Source: Streptomyces sp. Q6
GTDB taxonomy: Bacteria > Actinomycetota > Actinomycetes > Streptomycetales > Streptomycetaceae
Direction of reading: 5' to 3'
DNA: 64,000 nucleotides
Assembly (NCBI RefSeq): GCF_036967205.1
Contig: NZ_CP146022.1
Coordinates: forward strand, 2,232,001-2,296,000
Shown: piece after piece, positions 46,875 to 56,433 of the stretch
Layout: every line of letters starts with the position of its first letter
Position numbering within the stretch: position 1 is the stretch's first letter
The notes under the pieces: generated by a model
Database searches by the model: none
What the model was told of the DNA's origin: nothing
What the model saw: only the letters and a program-made list of their open reading frames with translations
Made by a program: the position numbers and the translations under genes

Positions 46875-48461
46875 CTAACGCAGGCTGCGCACATCCAGTT
46901 GCCGCAGCACCCGGTCGACCACCTCGGGGTCGGCCCCCGGCTCGCTCCGCGCGGACAGCACCTCGTGCCGCGCCGCCGACATCATCTCGCCCTGGATGCG
47001 CCGGATCCGCTTGATCCTCGCGTACCGCTTGGCCTGCGACTCGCGCCGCTCCTCCGCCCCCATCTCGGGGTTGATGCGCAGCCCGATGTCGTACGCCCGG
47101 CGCAGCATCTGCTCCTGCACCTCCTCCGGCAGGTCCTCGACCTCCTCGATCTCCTTGAGCCGCCGCTTCGCGGCCTTCGCGGCGCGCAGGGCGAGCTCCT
47201 TCTCGTACTTCTGCTCGATCTCGGTGTCGGCCCGTACCTTCAGCTTCTTCACGAGCCACGGCAGGCTCAGCCCCTGGAGCACCAGCGTCGCCATGATGAC
47301 CCCGAAGGCGATGAACACGATCTCGTCCCGCTCGGGGAACGGCGAACCGTCGTCCATGGTCAGCGGAATGGCGAGGGCCAGCGCGACGGACGCCACGCCG
47401 CGCATCCCCGACCACCACATGACGACGGTCTCGCGCCAGCTGACGGGGATCTCCTCGTCGATGTCGCGCCGCGCGTGCAGCCGCCGCGTCACCCAGGTCA
47501 TCGGCAACAGCCACAGCAGGCGTACGACGATGACCACGGCGACGATCGCGCCCGCCCAGCCCAGCATCTCGCCCCAGCGCCCCTGTGCCGTCCTGATGAC
47601 GTTGTGCACTTCGAGGCCGATGAGGCCGAAGGCGACGCCGGTGACGAGGGTGTCGACGACGTCCCAGAAGGCCCGCCCGGTCAGCCGCGTGAGCACGTCG
47701 TCGGCGTCGAAGGCGCGCTCGGCGAGGAACATGGCCGTGGTCAGGACGGCGAGCACACCGGAGCCGTGCAGCCCCTCGGCGAGGACGTACGAGGCGTACG
47801 GGACGAGGAGCGTGAGGCCGATCTGGAGGGTGGCGTCGCCGAGGTAGCCGATGAGCTTGTTGGCGGCCCAGCCGAACGCCCAGCCGACGGCGACGGCCAC
47901 GACCGCGGACAGGACGAGCTCCAGGACGGCCTGCGGCAGGGAGAAGGAGCCGCTGACGGCGGCGGCGATCGCGACGTGGTAGAGCACGATCGCGGTCACG
48001 TCGTTGAAGAGCCCCTCGCCCTCCAGGATCGACACCAGCCGCCGGGGCAGACCGAGTTGACCGGCGACGGCGGTCGCGGCGACCGGGTCGGGCGGCGCCA
48101 CGAGCGCGCCGAGCGCGACGGCGGCGGCGAGCGGCAGGCCGGGCACGATGGCGTCGGCGGTGACGGCGACGGCCGCCGTGGTGACGAAGACGAGGGCGAC
48201 GGCGAGCAGGAAGATCGGGCGTCTGTTGGACGCGAACTGCCGCCACGACGTGCGGTGCACGGCCGCGTAGAGGAGCGGTGGCAGCACGAGCGGCAGGATC
48301 AGGTCGGGATTGATGTCGACGTTCGGCACGACCTGGATCAGGGCCAGCACGATGCCGAGCAGGGTCATCAGGACCGGCGCGGGGAGCCCGAGCCGGTCAC
48401 CGAGCGGGACGCTCAGCACGGCCCCGAGCAACAGCACGAACAGCAGGGCCAATTGATCCAC
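46875..48461 (-). CDS. CPA1 family Na+/H+ antiporter
   Basis: A 528-aa protein with ~12 helices in the first 420 residues. ALVAPPDPVAATAVAGQLGL, EGEGLFNDVTAIVLYHVAIA and WSGMRGVASVALALAIPL contain the ion-binding Asp and the membrane Arg of the NhaP/NHE type. A ~110-residue cytoplasmic tail is highly charged and helical (KYEKELALRAAKAAKRRLKE, EIEEVEDLPEEVQEQMLRRA), probably a coiled coil. The start is GTG at 48461. It exchanges Na+ or K+ for protons. Confidence 0.93.
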   Translation of the reverse strand: MDQLALLFVLLLGAVLSVPLGDRLGLPAPVLMTLLGIVLALIQVVPNVDINPDLILPLVLPPLLYAAVHRTSWRQFASNRRPIFLLAVALVFVTTAAVAVTADAIVPGLPLAAAVALGALVAPPDPVAATAVAGQLGLPRRLVSILEGEGLFNDVTAIVLYHVAIAAAVSGSFSLPQAVLELVLSAVVAVAVGWAFGWAANKLIGYLGDATLQIGLTLLVPYASYVLAEGLHGSGVLAVLTTAMFLAERAFDADDVLTRLTGRAFWDVVDTLVTGVAFGLIGLEVHNVIRTAQGRWGEMLGWAGAIVAVVIVVRLLWLLPMTWVTRRLHARRDIDEEIPVSWRETVVMWWSGMRGVASVALALAIPLTMDDGSPFPERDEIVFIAFGVIMATLVLQGLSLPWLVKKLKVRADTEIEQKYEKELALRAAKAAKRRLKEIEEVEDLPEEVQEQMLRRAYDIGLRINPEMGAEERRESQAKRYARIKRIRRIQGEMMSAARHEVLSARSEPGADPEVVDRVLRQLDVRSLR

Positions 48462-48603
48462 GGGGGCTCCGACCGGACTCGATGATCAAGACGTTCGGAG
48501 ACCAAGGGTGCCACGCCGAATCGGCATTACCGTCATAACCGGCATTACCGTCATCACTGAAAAAACGGGACGGGTGCCCCACCTGCCTCGGGCGACCGGC
48601 CGC

Positions 48604-49074
48604 TCAGCCGAGGGGCTTGCGCATCGCCCGGTGCGGAATCCCCGCGTCGGGGAACTCGGGCCCGTACACGACGTATCCCAGCCGCTCGTAGAAGCCCAGC
48701 GCGTGGGTCTGCGCGTGCAGGTCCACCGCGACGAGCCCGCGCTCCCGCGCGGCCTCCTCGATCGCCCGCACCAGCGCGGCGCCGACGCCGAGACCACGGG
48801 CGGCCTTCGCCACGGCCAGCCGTCCGAGCGCGCCCACGTCCGCCGCCCCGCCGTTCTTCGCCGCGGCGGCGTCACCGGTCAGGAGCCGGCCCGTGCCGAG
48901 CGCGACCCCGTCCTCCCGGACCGCGACGAGATGCACGGCCCCGGCGTCGTACGCGTCGTACTCAAGGTCCTCCGGCACCCCCTGCTCACCGACGAAGACC
49001 TCTCTGCGGACGGCGAAGCAGGCTTCCCGGTCCGCGTCCGCCTCGGCGACACGGACCACGTAGGCGGCGCTCAC
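48604..49074 (-). CDS. GNAT family N-acetyltransferase
   Basis: A 156-aa protein. [20 protein letters not shown] resembles the ElaA/YjcF-type start, and [20 protein letters not shown] contains the acetyl-CoA pyrophosphate loop (A-x-x-A-R-G-L-G-V-G). [20 protein letters not shown] is the family C-terminus. The GTG at 49074 overlaps the rluD-like stop as GTGA. Substrate unknown. Confidence 0.9.
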   Translation of the reverse strand: MSAAYVVRVAEADADREACFAVRREVFVGEQGVPEDLEYDAYDAGAVHLVAVREDGVALGTGRLLTGDAAAAKNGGAADVGALGRLAVAKAARGLGVGAALVRAIEEAARERGLVAVDLHAQTHALGFYERLGYVVYGPEFPDAGIPHRAMRKPLG

Positions 49075-50012
49075 GAGCTCTCCGCGCGCACCCGGTCGAG
49101 CGCGACCTGAAGGTCCTCGGGGTAGTCGCTCTCGAACTGGACCCACTGCCCGTCCGACGGGTGCTCGAAGCCGAGCCGCACCGCGTGCAGCCACTGCCGC
49201 GTGAGGCCGAGGCGCTTGCCGAGCGTCGGGTCGGCGCCGTACGTCAGGTCACCGACACAGGGGTGCCGGTGCGCCGACATGTGCACGCGGATCTGGTGGG
49301 TCCGGCCGGTCTCCAGCTTGATGTCCAGCAAGGAGGCGGAGCGGAACGCCTCGATGAGGTCGTAGTGCGTCACGGAGGGCTTGCCCTCGGCCGTGACGGC
49401 CCACTTGTAGTCGTGGTTCGGGTGCCGGCCGATGGGGGCGTCGATGGTGCCGCTCATCGGGTCGGGGTGCCCCTGGACGAGCGCGTGGTAGCGCTTGTCC
49501 GGAACGCGCTCCTTGAACTGGCGCTTCAGCGACGTGTACGCGCGCTCCGACTTGGCGACGACCATCAGCCCGGAGGTGCCGACGTCGAGCCGGTGCACGA
49601 TGCCCTGGCGCTCGGCGGCGCCGGACGTGGAGATCCGGTAGCCGGCGGCGGCCAGGCCGCCGATGACGGTGGTCCCGGTCCAGCCGGGGCTCGGGTGGGC
49701 GGCGACGCCCACCGGCTTCACGATCACGACGATGTCGTCGTCGTCGTGGACGATCTCCATGCCCTCGACGGGCTCGGCGACGATCTGCACCGGAGCGGGT
49801 GCCTGCGGCATCTCCACTTCCAGCCAGGCGCCGCCGTGCACCCGCTCGGACTTGCCCACGACCGAGCCGTCGACCATGACCTTCCCGGCGGCGGCAAGCT
49901 CGGCGGCCTTGGTACGGGAGAAGCCGAACATGCGGGAGATGGCGGCGTCGACACGCTCGCCCTCCAGGCCGTCGGGCACGGGCAGGGTGCGGATCTCGGG
50001 AATGGTGCTCAC
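49071..50012 (-). CDS. RluA/RluD family pseudouridine synthase
   Basis: A 313-aa protein. The N-terminal S4 RNA-binding domain ([20 protein letters not shown], then [14 protein letters not shown]) precedes the catalytic domain; [20 protein letters not shown] has the HRLD motif with the nucleophilic Asp. [20 protein letters not shown] is the second signature. The probable substrate is 23S rRNA helix 69, as for RluD; this is inference from family. It is downstream of lspA, the usual order in actinobacteria. Confidence 0.93.
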   Translation of the reverse strand: MSTIPEIRTLPVPDGLEGERVDAAISRMFGFSRTKAAELAAAGKVMVDGSVVGKSERVHGGAWLEVEMPQAPAPVQIVAEPVEGMEIVHDDDDIVVIVKPVGVAAHPSPGWTGTTVIGGLAAAGYRISTSGAAERQGIVHRLDVGTSGLMVVAKSERAYTSLKRQFKERVPDKRYHALVQGHPDPMSGTIDAPIGRHPNHDYKWAVTAEGKPSVTHYDLIEAFRSASLLDIKLETGRTHQIRVHMSAHRHPCVGDLTYGADPTLGKRLGLTRQWLHAVRLGFEHPSDGQWVQFESDYPEDLQVALDRVRAESS

Positions 50013-50070
50013 CCGTCGAGTATGCAGGAGCGTACCGACACTCCCGTACGCCAGCCCCGTGACCTGCGGC

Positions 50071-50673
50071 TCAGTCCTTGTGCACGGTCCCGTCGGGGTC
50101 GATTCCGCGGAAGGAGAGGATCACGATCAGGATGCCGCCGCACACGATGGCGGAGTCGGCCAGGTTGAACACCGGGTAGTTCTTCGGCGCGATGAAGTCG
50201 ACGACCGCGCCCTCGAAGACGCCCGGCGCCCGGAAGATCCGGTCCGTGAGGTTGCCGAGGGCGCCGCCCAGCAGCAGGCCGAGCGCGATCGCCCAGGGCG
50301 TGCTGTAGAGCTTCTTCGCGAGCCGCGCGATCACGACGATCACCGCCGCCGCGATCAACGTGAAGACGATCGTGAACGCCTCGCCGATGCCCCAGGCCGC
50401 GCCGGGGTTCCTGATCACCTCGAGCTTGAGCCAGTCGCCGAGGATCTCGATGGAGTCCTGGTGCTCCAGCTTCGCGACCACGAGCAGCTTGCTCACCAGA
50501 TCGAAGGCGTACGCCAGAGCGGCCACGGCGAACAGGACGGCGATCCGCCGCCTGCCCCTGGGCCGCTCGGCACTCTCCTCGGCCGGAGTGACGGCCTCGC
50601 CGTCCTTCTCCGGCTCGGCTGCCCCCGCCTCAGGAGAATCCGGCGTACCGATGATGCGCTCCGCCTCTGCCAC
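50071..50673 (-). CDS. lspA: Lipoprotein signal peptidase
   Basis: A 200-aa aspartyl peptidase that removes the signal peptide from lipidated prolipoproteins. Four helices are visible; the catalytic Asp residues lie in [12 protein letters not shown] and [12 protein letters not shown], and [20 protein letters not shown] is conserved. The first ~45 residues are charged and cytoplasmic, longer than in E. coli. The start is GTG at 50673. It works after Lgt (2572-3603). Confidence 0.95.
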   Translation of the reverse strand: MAEAERIIGTPDSPEAGAAEPEKDGEAVTPAEESAERPRGRRRIAVLFAVAALAYAFDLVSKLLVVAKLEHQDSIEILGDWLKLEVIRNPGAAWGIGEAFTIVFTLIAAAVIVVIARLAKKLYSTPWAIALGLLLGGALGNLTDRIFRAPGVFEGAVVDFIAPKNYPVFNLADSAIVCGGILIVILSFRGIDPDGTVHKD

Positions 50674-50784
50674 GTGAGTCCCTCAAGCTAGGTACCTGAC
50701 TGAGGACGAGAGTACGACACGCGCGCGCGGCAGCACATGGACGGTGCTGCCGGTACGGTCCCGGACGCCCTGCCCGGCACCCGC

Positions 50785-52356
50785 TCAGTAGCGGCGCTCC
50801 TCCTTCTGCTTGCACTCCACGCACAGGGTCGCGCGCGGGAAGGCCTGCATCCGCGCCTTGCCGATCGGGTTGCCGCAGTTCTCGCAGAGCCCGTACGTGC
50901 CCGCGTCCAGGCGCTCCAGGGCCCGCTCGGTCTGCTGGAGCATCTCCCGCGCGTTCGCGGCGAGCGCCATCTCGTGCTCGCGGGTGATGTTCTTCGTGCC
51001 GGTGTCGGCGTCGTCGTCCCCGGCGCCGTCGCCGGAGTCCCGCATCAGCCCGGCGAGCCCCTCCTCCGCCGTGGCGATCTCGCTGCCGAGGCGCAGCACC
51101 TCGCTCTGCAACTCGGCGCGCGCCTCCTCGACCTCGTCCGGCGTCCAGGGGTCCTCACCCGGCCGGACGGGCAGCTCATCAGGTTCCGCGGCGGCCACCC
51201 GCGCCTTGGGAACCGCGCCGGGCTTCTTCGCCGCTGTGGCCGTGCCCTGAGTCTTCTTCGCAACCACTGTCGTGGCTCCCGTCGTCTTCGCGGCCTCGGC
51301 CGCGTCCTCGGCCGCGGAGGCGACCGCCTTCTTCACCGCACGCTTGCGACCTGCGGGCTTCTTGCCGACGCCGCCGGTCTCCGTGGCACCGCTCGGCGCG
51401 GCACCGGTCGCCTTCTTGCTCGTACGCTTCCCCGCGACCGCCTTCGCTGCACCCTCGCCCCCGACGGAGGCGTCACCACTGCCCGCAGCCTCTGTCCCGG
51501 CCACCCGCTTCGCGGCGGCCCCGCCACCGCTCTTGGAGGCCGCACCCTTCCCAGCCGCAGCCTTCCCGGCCGCATTCCCGGAGACCGCGCCGTCCGTGGC
51601 CGCACCCTCCGAAACCTCACTCGGTGAAGCGGCGCCCTCGCTCGAAGCAGCACCCTTCGCCCCCGCCGCCGTACCGGCGCCGCCGTCCCCGCCGGCCTTG
51701 GTCACGGCACGCTTCGACGCAGCACCGTCGTCCCCGCCGGCCTTCGCCACCACATCCTTCGACGCAGCGCCCTCGTCCCCGTCGGCCTTGGCCGCGGCAC
51801 GCTTGGAAGCAGCAGCTTTCCTAGCCACCGCCTTCGTAGCCACCGCTTTCACAGACGCCGCCTTCGTAGACGCCGCCTTCGTAGACGCCGCCTTCGTAGA
51901 CGCTGCCTCCGTGGACGCCGCCTTCGTAGGCGCCGCCTCCGTGGACGCCGCCCCGTCCGTACCAGCCTGCGCCGCCCCACGCTTGGTCGCGGTCGCCCCG
52001 CGCTTCGTCGCTCGGGGCTTCGTCGCCGCGCCCTCGGCCGCCCTCGTCATCGTCTTCGTCGTCACGGCCTTCGTCGCCTCAGCCTTCTCGGCCGCGCTCT
52101 TCGCGGCGGCGGACTTCTTCCCGGTCGGCGTCTCCCCGGGGGCGGCGGTCGCCTTGGACGTCGACTTGACCGCCTTGCTCGCCTTGCTCGCCTTCGCCCC
52201 GTGCGCCGTGCTCGCGGACGCGCCCGCGCCCTTCCCGGCGCCCACGTCCTTGCCCGCACCGCCGGAGGCAGTGTCACGGGCCGCCCCGCCGGAGGCGTCG
52301 GCGCCCGCGGATCTGCCGGACGTCGGCTGCTGAACGGCGGTCTTCTTCGCCACCAT
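50785..52356 (-). CDS. TraR/DksA-type zinc-finger protein with a long Lys/Ala-rich tail
   Basis: A 523-aa protein. Residues ~1-390 are extremely rich in Ala, Lys, Thr, Ser and Gly, without hydrophobic core, like the tails of histone H1 or HupS. The last ~130 residues are a DksA-like module: PWTPDEVEEARAELQSEVLR begins the coiled coil and YGLCENCGNPIGKARMQAFP then LCVECKQKEERRY forms a C4 zinc finger (CxxC-17-CxxC). Such proteins may bind RNA polymerase through the secondary channel; the tail suggests added DNA or RNA binding. The ATG at 52356 begins MVAKKTAVQQ. Confidence 0.88.
   Translation of the reverse strand: MVAKKTAVQQPTSGRSAGADASGGAARDTASGGAGKDVGAGKGAGASASTAHGAKASKASKAVKSTSKATAAPGETPTGKKSAAAKSAAEKAEATKAVTTKTMTRAAEGAATKPRATKRGATATKRGAAQAGTDGAASTEAAPTKAASTEAASTKAASTKAASTKAASVKAVATKAVARKAAASKRAAAKADGDEGAASKDVVAKAGGDDGAASKRAVTKAGGDGGAGTAAGAKGAASSEGAASPSEVSEGAATDGAVSGNAAGKAAAGKGAASKSGGGAAAKRVAGTEAAGSGDASVGGEGAAKAVAGKRTSKKATGAAPSGATETGGVGKKPAGRKRAVKKAVASAAEDAAEAAKTTGATTVVAKKTQGTATAAKKPGAVPKARVAAAEPDELPVRPGEDPWTPDEVEEARAELQSEVLRLGSEIATAEEGLAGLMRDSGDGAGDDDADTGTKNITREHEMALAANAREMLQQTERALERLDAGTYGLCENCGNPIGKARMQAFPRATLCVECKQKEERRY
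51853..51956. repeat. 15-bp tandem repeats in the tail of the DksA-like gene
   Basis: Imperfect copies of a 15-bp unit (plus strand GACGCCGCCTTCGTA) encode K-A-A-S-T repeats on the minus strand (STKAASTKAASTKAASVKAV). Three consecutive copies are nearly identical. Being in frame, copy number could vary between strains. Confidence 0.85.
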
Positions 52357-52676
52357 GGCCGCGGCCCCTTCACATTTTGTGATCTTGCACGCGAATCGTT
52401 CTGGGACGATAAATCGACTCAGAGCCCGCGGCAACGGGGCGCACACCCCGATCAGGCCCCGCTCGCGAGGCCGCGCGGGCACCCCGCGACGAACCTGCAA
52501 GCGTTGTGCCCAGCTCCCCGCCCGGTAATCCGCCCCTCGCCCGCCCACCCCCGCGGGGCCGGACGGCCGGCCGGGATCCGCCACCGCGCGTGTCGCCATT
52601 CGGGTCAGCGGGCCCGCTCGCCGGCCCCCGCCGCACCCCCCGGGAAAACCGGTCGGCCGCCCCCGGCCCGGCGCCG

Positions 52677-52682
52677 TACACT
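52677..52682 (+). promoter_or_regulatory. Candidate -10 element of ileS
   Basis: TACACT lies 8 bp before the presumed start of the ileS leader near 52690. No good -35 hexamer is visible at 17-18 bp, so this is tentative. Confidence 0.35.
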
Positions 52683-52689
52683 GGGCGCA

Positions 52690-52985
52690 GCGAAAAGCGT
52701 GGATGGGGCCGAGTAGCGACGTACGCAGCCAAGAGCGATCCGGGGACGGTGGAAGCCCGGAGGCGAGCGCGCCGCGAAGATCACCCCGGAGCCGCCGGAA
52801 GAACACCGCAGCGAAGCAGCCGCGGCCAGTAGACCCGGCATCGCGACCCCAATGAGGGGGCTCACCGAAGCGCTCACCGGCGCGAAGGGGAGCCAAGGAG
52901 GGTGGTACCGCGGGAGCGCGCCGCACACGGCGTACAGCACATGAGCTCTCGTCCCTCCGACGGAGAGAAGCACGTCCGCCGGAGG
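52690..52985 (+). promoter_or_regulatory. T-box leader of ileS (translational type)
   Basis: AAGGAGGGTGGTACCGCGG at 52895-52913 is the T-box sequence, whose TGGT pairs with the ACCA end of uncharged tRNA-Ile. A candidate Ile specifier is ATC at 52780-52782 (another ATC lies near 52737). CCTCCGACGG (52954-52963) can pair at 9 of 10 positions with CCGCCGGAGG (52976-52985), which contains the ileS Shine-Dalgarno. Thus the off state hides the ribosome binding site instead of ending transcription. Uncharged tRNA-Ile should open it. Confidence 0.88.
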
Positions 52986-52992
52986 AAGACTG

Positions 52993-55900
52993 ATGACGCA
53001 GTACCGCCAGGTGCCCGCCCAGGTCGACCTGCCCGCCCTCGAGCACGCGGTGCTCGACTTCTGGCGCGAGCAGAAGATCTTCGCCAAGAGCCTGGAACAG
53101 TCCGAAGGACGCCCCGAGTGGGTGTTCTACGAGGGCCCGCCCACGGCCAACGGCATGCCGGGCGCCCACCACATCGAGGCCCGCGTCTTCAAGGACGTCT
53201 TCCCCCGCTTCCGCACGATGCGCGGCTACCACGTGGCCCGTAAGGCGGGCTGGGACTGCCACGGCCTCCCGGTAGAGCTCGCGGTCGAGAAGGAGCTCGG
53301 CTTCAACGGCAAGAAGGACATCGAGGCGTACGGCATCGCCGAGTTCAACGCCAAGTGCCGCGAGTCCGTGACCCGCCACACCGACGCCTTCTCCGACCTG
53401 ACGACCCGCATGGGCTACTGGGTCGACCTCGACGACGCGTACCGGACGATGGACCCCGAGTACGTCGAGTCCGTGTGGTGGTCGCTGAAGGAGATCTTCG
53501 ACAAGGGCCTCCTGGTCCAGGACCACCGCGTCGCCCCCTGGTGCCCGCGCTGCGGCACCGGCCTCTCGGACCACGAGCTGGCGCAGGGCTACGAGACGGT
53601 CGTCGACCCTTCGGTCTATGTCCGTTTCCCCCTCACCTCCGGTCCGCTGGCGGGCCAGGCCTCGCTCCTGATCTGGACGACGACCCCCTGGACCCTGGTG
53701 TCCAACACGGCGGTCGCCGCCCACCCCGACGTCCGCTACGTCGTCGCGACGAACGGCGAGGAGAAGCTCGTCGTCGCCGAGCCGCTCGTCGAGAAGTCGC
53801 TCGGCGAGGGCTGGGAGACGACCGGCGAGTCCTTCACCGGCGCCGAGATGGAGCGCTGGAAGTACCAACGCCCGTTCGAGCTCGTGGAGTTCCCGGCCGA
53901 GGCCCACTACGTGGTCAACGCCGAGTACGTGACGACCGAGGACGGTACGGGTCTGGTCCACCAGTCCCCCGCGTTCGGTGAGGACGACCTCAAGGTCTGC
54001 CGCGCGTACGGCCTGCCGGTCGTCAACCCGGTCCTGCCCGACGGCACCTTCTCCGCCGAGGTCCCGCTGGTCGGTGGCGTCTTCTTCAAGAAGGCCGACG
54101 AGAAGCTGACCGAGGACCTCGGCGCCCGCGGCCTGCTCTACAAGCACGTCCCGTACGAGCACAGCTACCCGCACTGCTGGCGCTGCCACACGGCGCTGCT
54201 GTACTACGCGCAGCCCTCCTGGTACATCCGCACCACGGCCGTCAAGGACCGTCTCCTCCAGGAGAACGAGAAGACGAACTGGTTCCCGGAGACCGTCAAG
54301 AACGGCCGCTTCGGCGACTGGCTCCAGAACAACATCGACTGGGCCCTGTCCCGCAACCGCTACTGGGGCACCCCGCTGCCGATCTGGCGCTGCGAGGAGG
54401 GCCACCTCACGTGCGTCGGCTCCCGCGAGGAGCTGTCGCGGCTGACGGGCACCGACCAGTCGCAGCTCGAACCGCACCGCCCGTACATCGACGACGTCAC
54501 GTTCCCCTGCACCCACGAGGGCTGCGCGCGGACGGCCACGCGCGTGCCCGAGGTCATCGACGCCTGGTACGACTCGGGTTCGATGCCGTTCGCGCAGTGG
54601 GGCTACCCGTACAAGAACAAGGAACTCTTCGAGTCCCGCTACCCGGCGCAGTTCATCAGCGAGGCCATCGACCAGACGCGTGGCTGGTTCTACACGCTGA
54701 TGGCCATCGGCACGCTGGTCTTCGACAAGTCCTCGTACGAGAACGTGGTCTGCCTCGGCCACATCCTCGCCGAGGACGGACGCAAGATGTCCAAGCACCT
54801 GGGCAACACCCTGGACCCGATCCCGCTGATGGACCGGCACGGCGCGGACGCGGTGCGCTGGTTCATGGCGGCCGGCGGCTCCCCGTGGGCGGCGCGCCGC
54901 GTCGGCCACGGCACGATCCAGGAGGTCGTCCGCAAGACGCTCCTCACGTACTGGAACACCGTCGCCTTCCAGGCCCTGTACGCCCGTACGTCCGAGTGGG
55001 CGCCCAGCGAGGCGGACCCGGCCCCGGCCGACCGCACCGTCCTGGACCGCTGGCTCCTGTCCGAGCTGCACCAGCTCACGGACCAGGTCACCGCGGCCCT
55101 GGAGGCGTACGACACCCAGCGCGCCGGCAAGCTCCTCTCGGCGTTCGTCGACGACCTGTCCAACTGGTACGTGCGCCGCTCGCGCCGCCGCTTCTGGCAG
55201 GGCGACAAGGCCGCGCTGCGCACCCTGCACGACGTGGTGGTGACCGTCACGCAGCTGATGGCGCCGCTCACGCCGTTCATCGCGGAGCGGGTCTGGCAGG
55301 ACCTGGTCGTCCCGGTCACGCCGGACGCGCCCGAGTCGGTGCACCTGTCGTCGTGGCCGGAGGCCGACACGTCGGCGATCGACCCGAGCCTGTCGACGCA
55401 GATGGCGCTGGTCCGCCGTCTGGTGGAGCTCGGCCGTGCCACGCGCGCGGAGTCGGGCGTCAAGACCCGCCAGCCGCTGTCCCGCGCGCTCGTCGCGGCG
55501 TCGGGCTTCGACACGCTCTCCCCCGAGCTGCACTCGCAGATCACGGAGGAGCTGAACGTCTCCTCGCTGGCCTCGCTCTCCGAGGTCGGCGGCTCCCTGG
55601 TCGACACGACGGCCAAGGCGAACTTCCGGGCGCTCGGCAAGCGCTTCGGCAAGCGCGTCCAGGACGTCGCGAAGGCCGTGGCGAACGCGGACGCGGCGGC
55701 GCTCTCCCTGGCCCTGCGCGAGGGGAACGCCTCGGTGGAGGTCGACGGCGAGACGGTCACGCTCGCCCCCGACGAGGTCATCATCACGGAGACCCCGCGC
55801 GAGGGCTGGTCGGTGGCGTCCGACTCCGGCGCCACGGTCGCCCTCGACCTGGAGCTCACGGAGGAGCTGCGGCAGGCGGGCCTGGCCCGTGACGCGATCC

Positions 55901-56130
55901 GCCTGATCCAGGAGGCCCGCAAGAACAGCGGCCTGGACGTCGCGGACCGGATCGCCCTGCGCTGGACGTCCACGGACCCGGCCGTGATCGCGGCCCTGTC
56001 CGAGCACGCCGAGCTCATCGCGGACGAGGTCCTCGCCACGGACTTCGCCCAGGGCGAGGCGGACGACACGTACGGCACCCCGTTCACGGACGAGGGCCTG
56101 AGCCTGGAGTTCCGCCTGCGCAAGGCGTAG
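52993..56130 (+). CDS. ileS: Isoleucyl-tRNA synthetase (IleRS2 type, altered GxHH signature)
   Basis: A 1045-aa class I synthetase. Where the HxGH motif is expected (PPTANGMP...), the sequence is G57-A58-H59-H60, so the first and third positions are swapped. KMSK is intact (GRKMSKHLGN, residues 598-601). The editing domain has TTPWTLVSNTAVA. GWDCHGLPVELAVEKELGF, YDSGSMPFAQWGYPY and DQTRGWFYTLMAIGTL are typical of the eukaryote-like IleRS2 clade, which resists mupirocin. The C-terminal tail lacks the IleRS1-type zinc cysteines. A T-box controls it. The start ATG 52993 has GGAGGAAG upstream. Confidence 0.96.
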   Translation: MTQYRQVPAQVDLPALEHAVLDFWREQKIFAKSLEQSEGRPEWVFYEGPPTANGMPGAHHIEARVFKDVFPRFRTMRGYHVARKAGWDCHGLPVELAVEKELGFNGKKDIEAYGIAEFNAKCRESVTRHTDAFSDLTTRMGYWVDLDDAYRTMDPEYVESVWWSLKEIFDKGLLVQDHRVAPWCPRCGTGLSDHELAQGYETVVDPSVYVRFPLTSGPLAGQASLLIWTTTPWTLVSNTAVAAHPDVRYVVATNGEEKLVVAEPLVEKSLGEGWETTGESFTGAEMERWKYQRPFELVEFPAEAHYVVNAEYVTTEDGTGLVHQSPAFGEDDLKVCRAYGLPVVNPVLPDGTFSAEVPLVGGVFFKKADEKLTEDLGARGLLYKHVPYEHSYPHCWRCHTALLYYAQPSWYIRTTAVKDRLLQENEKTNWFPETVKNGRFGDWLQNNIDWALSRNRYWGTPLPIWRCEEGHLTCVGSREELSRLTGTDQSQLEPHRPYIDDVTFPCTHEGCARTATRVPEVIDAWYDSGSMPFAQWGYPYKNKELFESRYPAQFISEAIDQTRGWFYTLMAIGTLVFDKSSYENVVCLGHILAEDGRKMSKHLGNTLDPIPLMDRHGADAVRWFMAAGGSPWAARRVGHGTIQEVVRKTLLTYWNTVAFQALYARTSEWAPSEADPAPADRTVLDRWLLSELHQLTDQVTAALEAYDTQRAGKLLSAFVDDLSNWYVRRSRRRFWQGDKAALRTLHDVVVTVTQLMAPLTPFIAERVWQDLVVPVTPDAPESVHLSSWPEADTSAIDPSLSTQMALVRRLVELGRATRAESGVKTRQPLSRALVAASGFDTLSPELHSQITEELNVSSLASLSEVGGSLVDTTAKANFRALGKRFGKRVQDVAKAVANADAAALSLALREGNASVEVDGETVTLAPDEVIITETPREGWSVASDSGATVALDLELTEELRQAGLARDAIRLIQEARKNSGLDVADRIALRWTSTDPAVIAALSEHAELIADEVLATDFAQGEADDTYGTPFTDEGLSLEFRLRKA

Positions 56131-56141
56131 CACCGCACGCC

Positions 56142-56187
56142 CGAAGGCCGGGCCGGTCGGAGACTTCTCCGGTGGGCCCGGCCTTCG
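56142..56187. terminator. Terminator after ileS
   Basis: CGAAGGCCGGGCC (56142-56154) pairs perfectly with 56175-56187; the 20-base loop holds a second small stem (CGGAG-ACTT-CTCCG). It begins 11 bp after the ileS stop. Confidence 0.85.
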
Positions 56188-56217
56188 GCGTTTCGTCCCG
56201 TCGCACGGCTGACGCAC

Positions 56218-56292
<75 letters not shown>

Positions 56293-56355
56293 GCGCTGCC
56301 CGCACCCTAACGCCCGCCCGCCCGTCGCCACCAGCGGTTCACGGCACGCGAAAGA

Positions 56356-56391
56356 CCCTGGCCCGGATCGCAGAAACGATCCGGGCCAGGG
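56356..56391. terminator. Terminator after divIVA
   Basis: CCCTGGCCCGGATCG (56356-56370) is exactly complementary to 56377-56391 around the loop CAGAAA. It lies 43 bp past the divIVA stop on the minus strand. Confidence 0.9.
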
Positions 56392-56433
56392 CCTGAATGA
56401 ACGCCGACGCCTTCTCAGGCGCGCGGGGCGCCC

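Noticed and set aside
51853-51956. CRISPR-like array in the DksA-like gene
   Set aside because: The units are contiguous 15-bp in-frame repeats coding for K-A-A-S-T, with no spacers.
50785-56217. An 1810-codon open frame on the minus strand spanning ileS
   Set aside because: Only the part up to 52356 is the DksA-like gene; the rest is an antisense shadow of ileS caused by high GC, with no family motifs.
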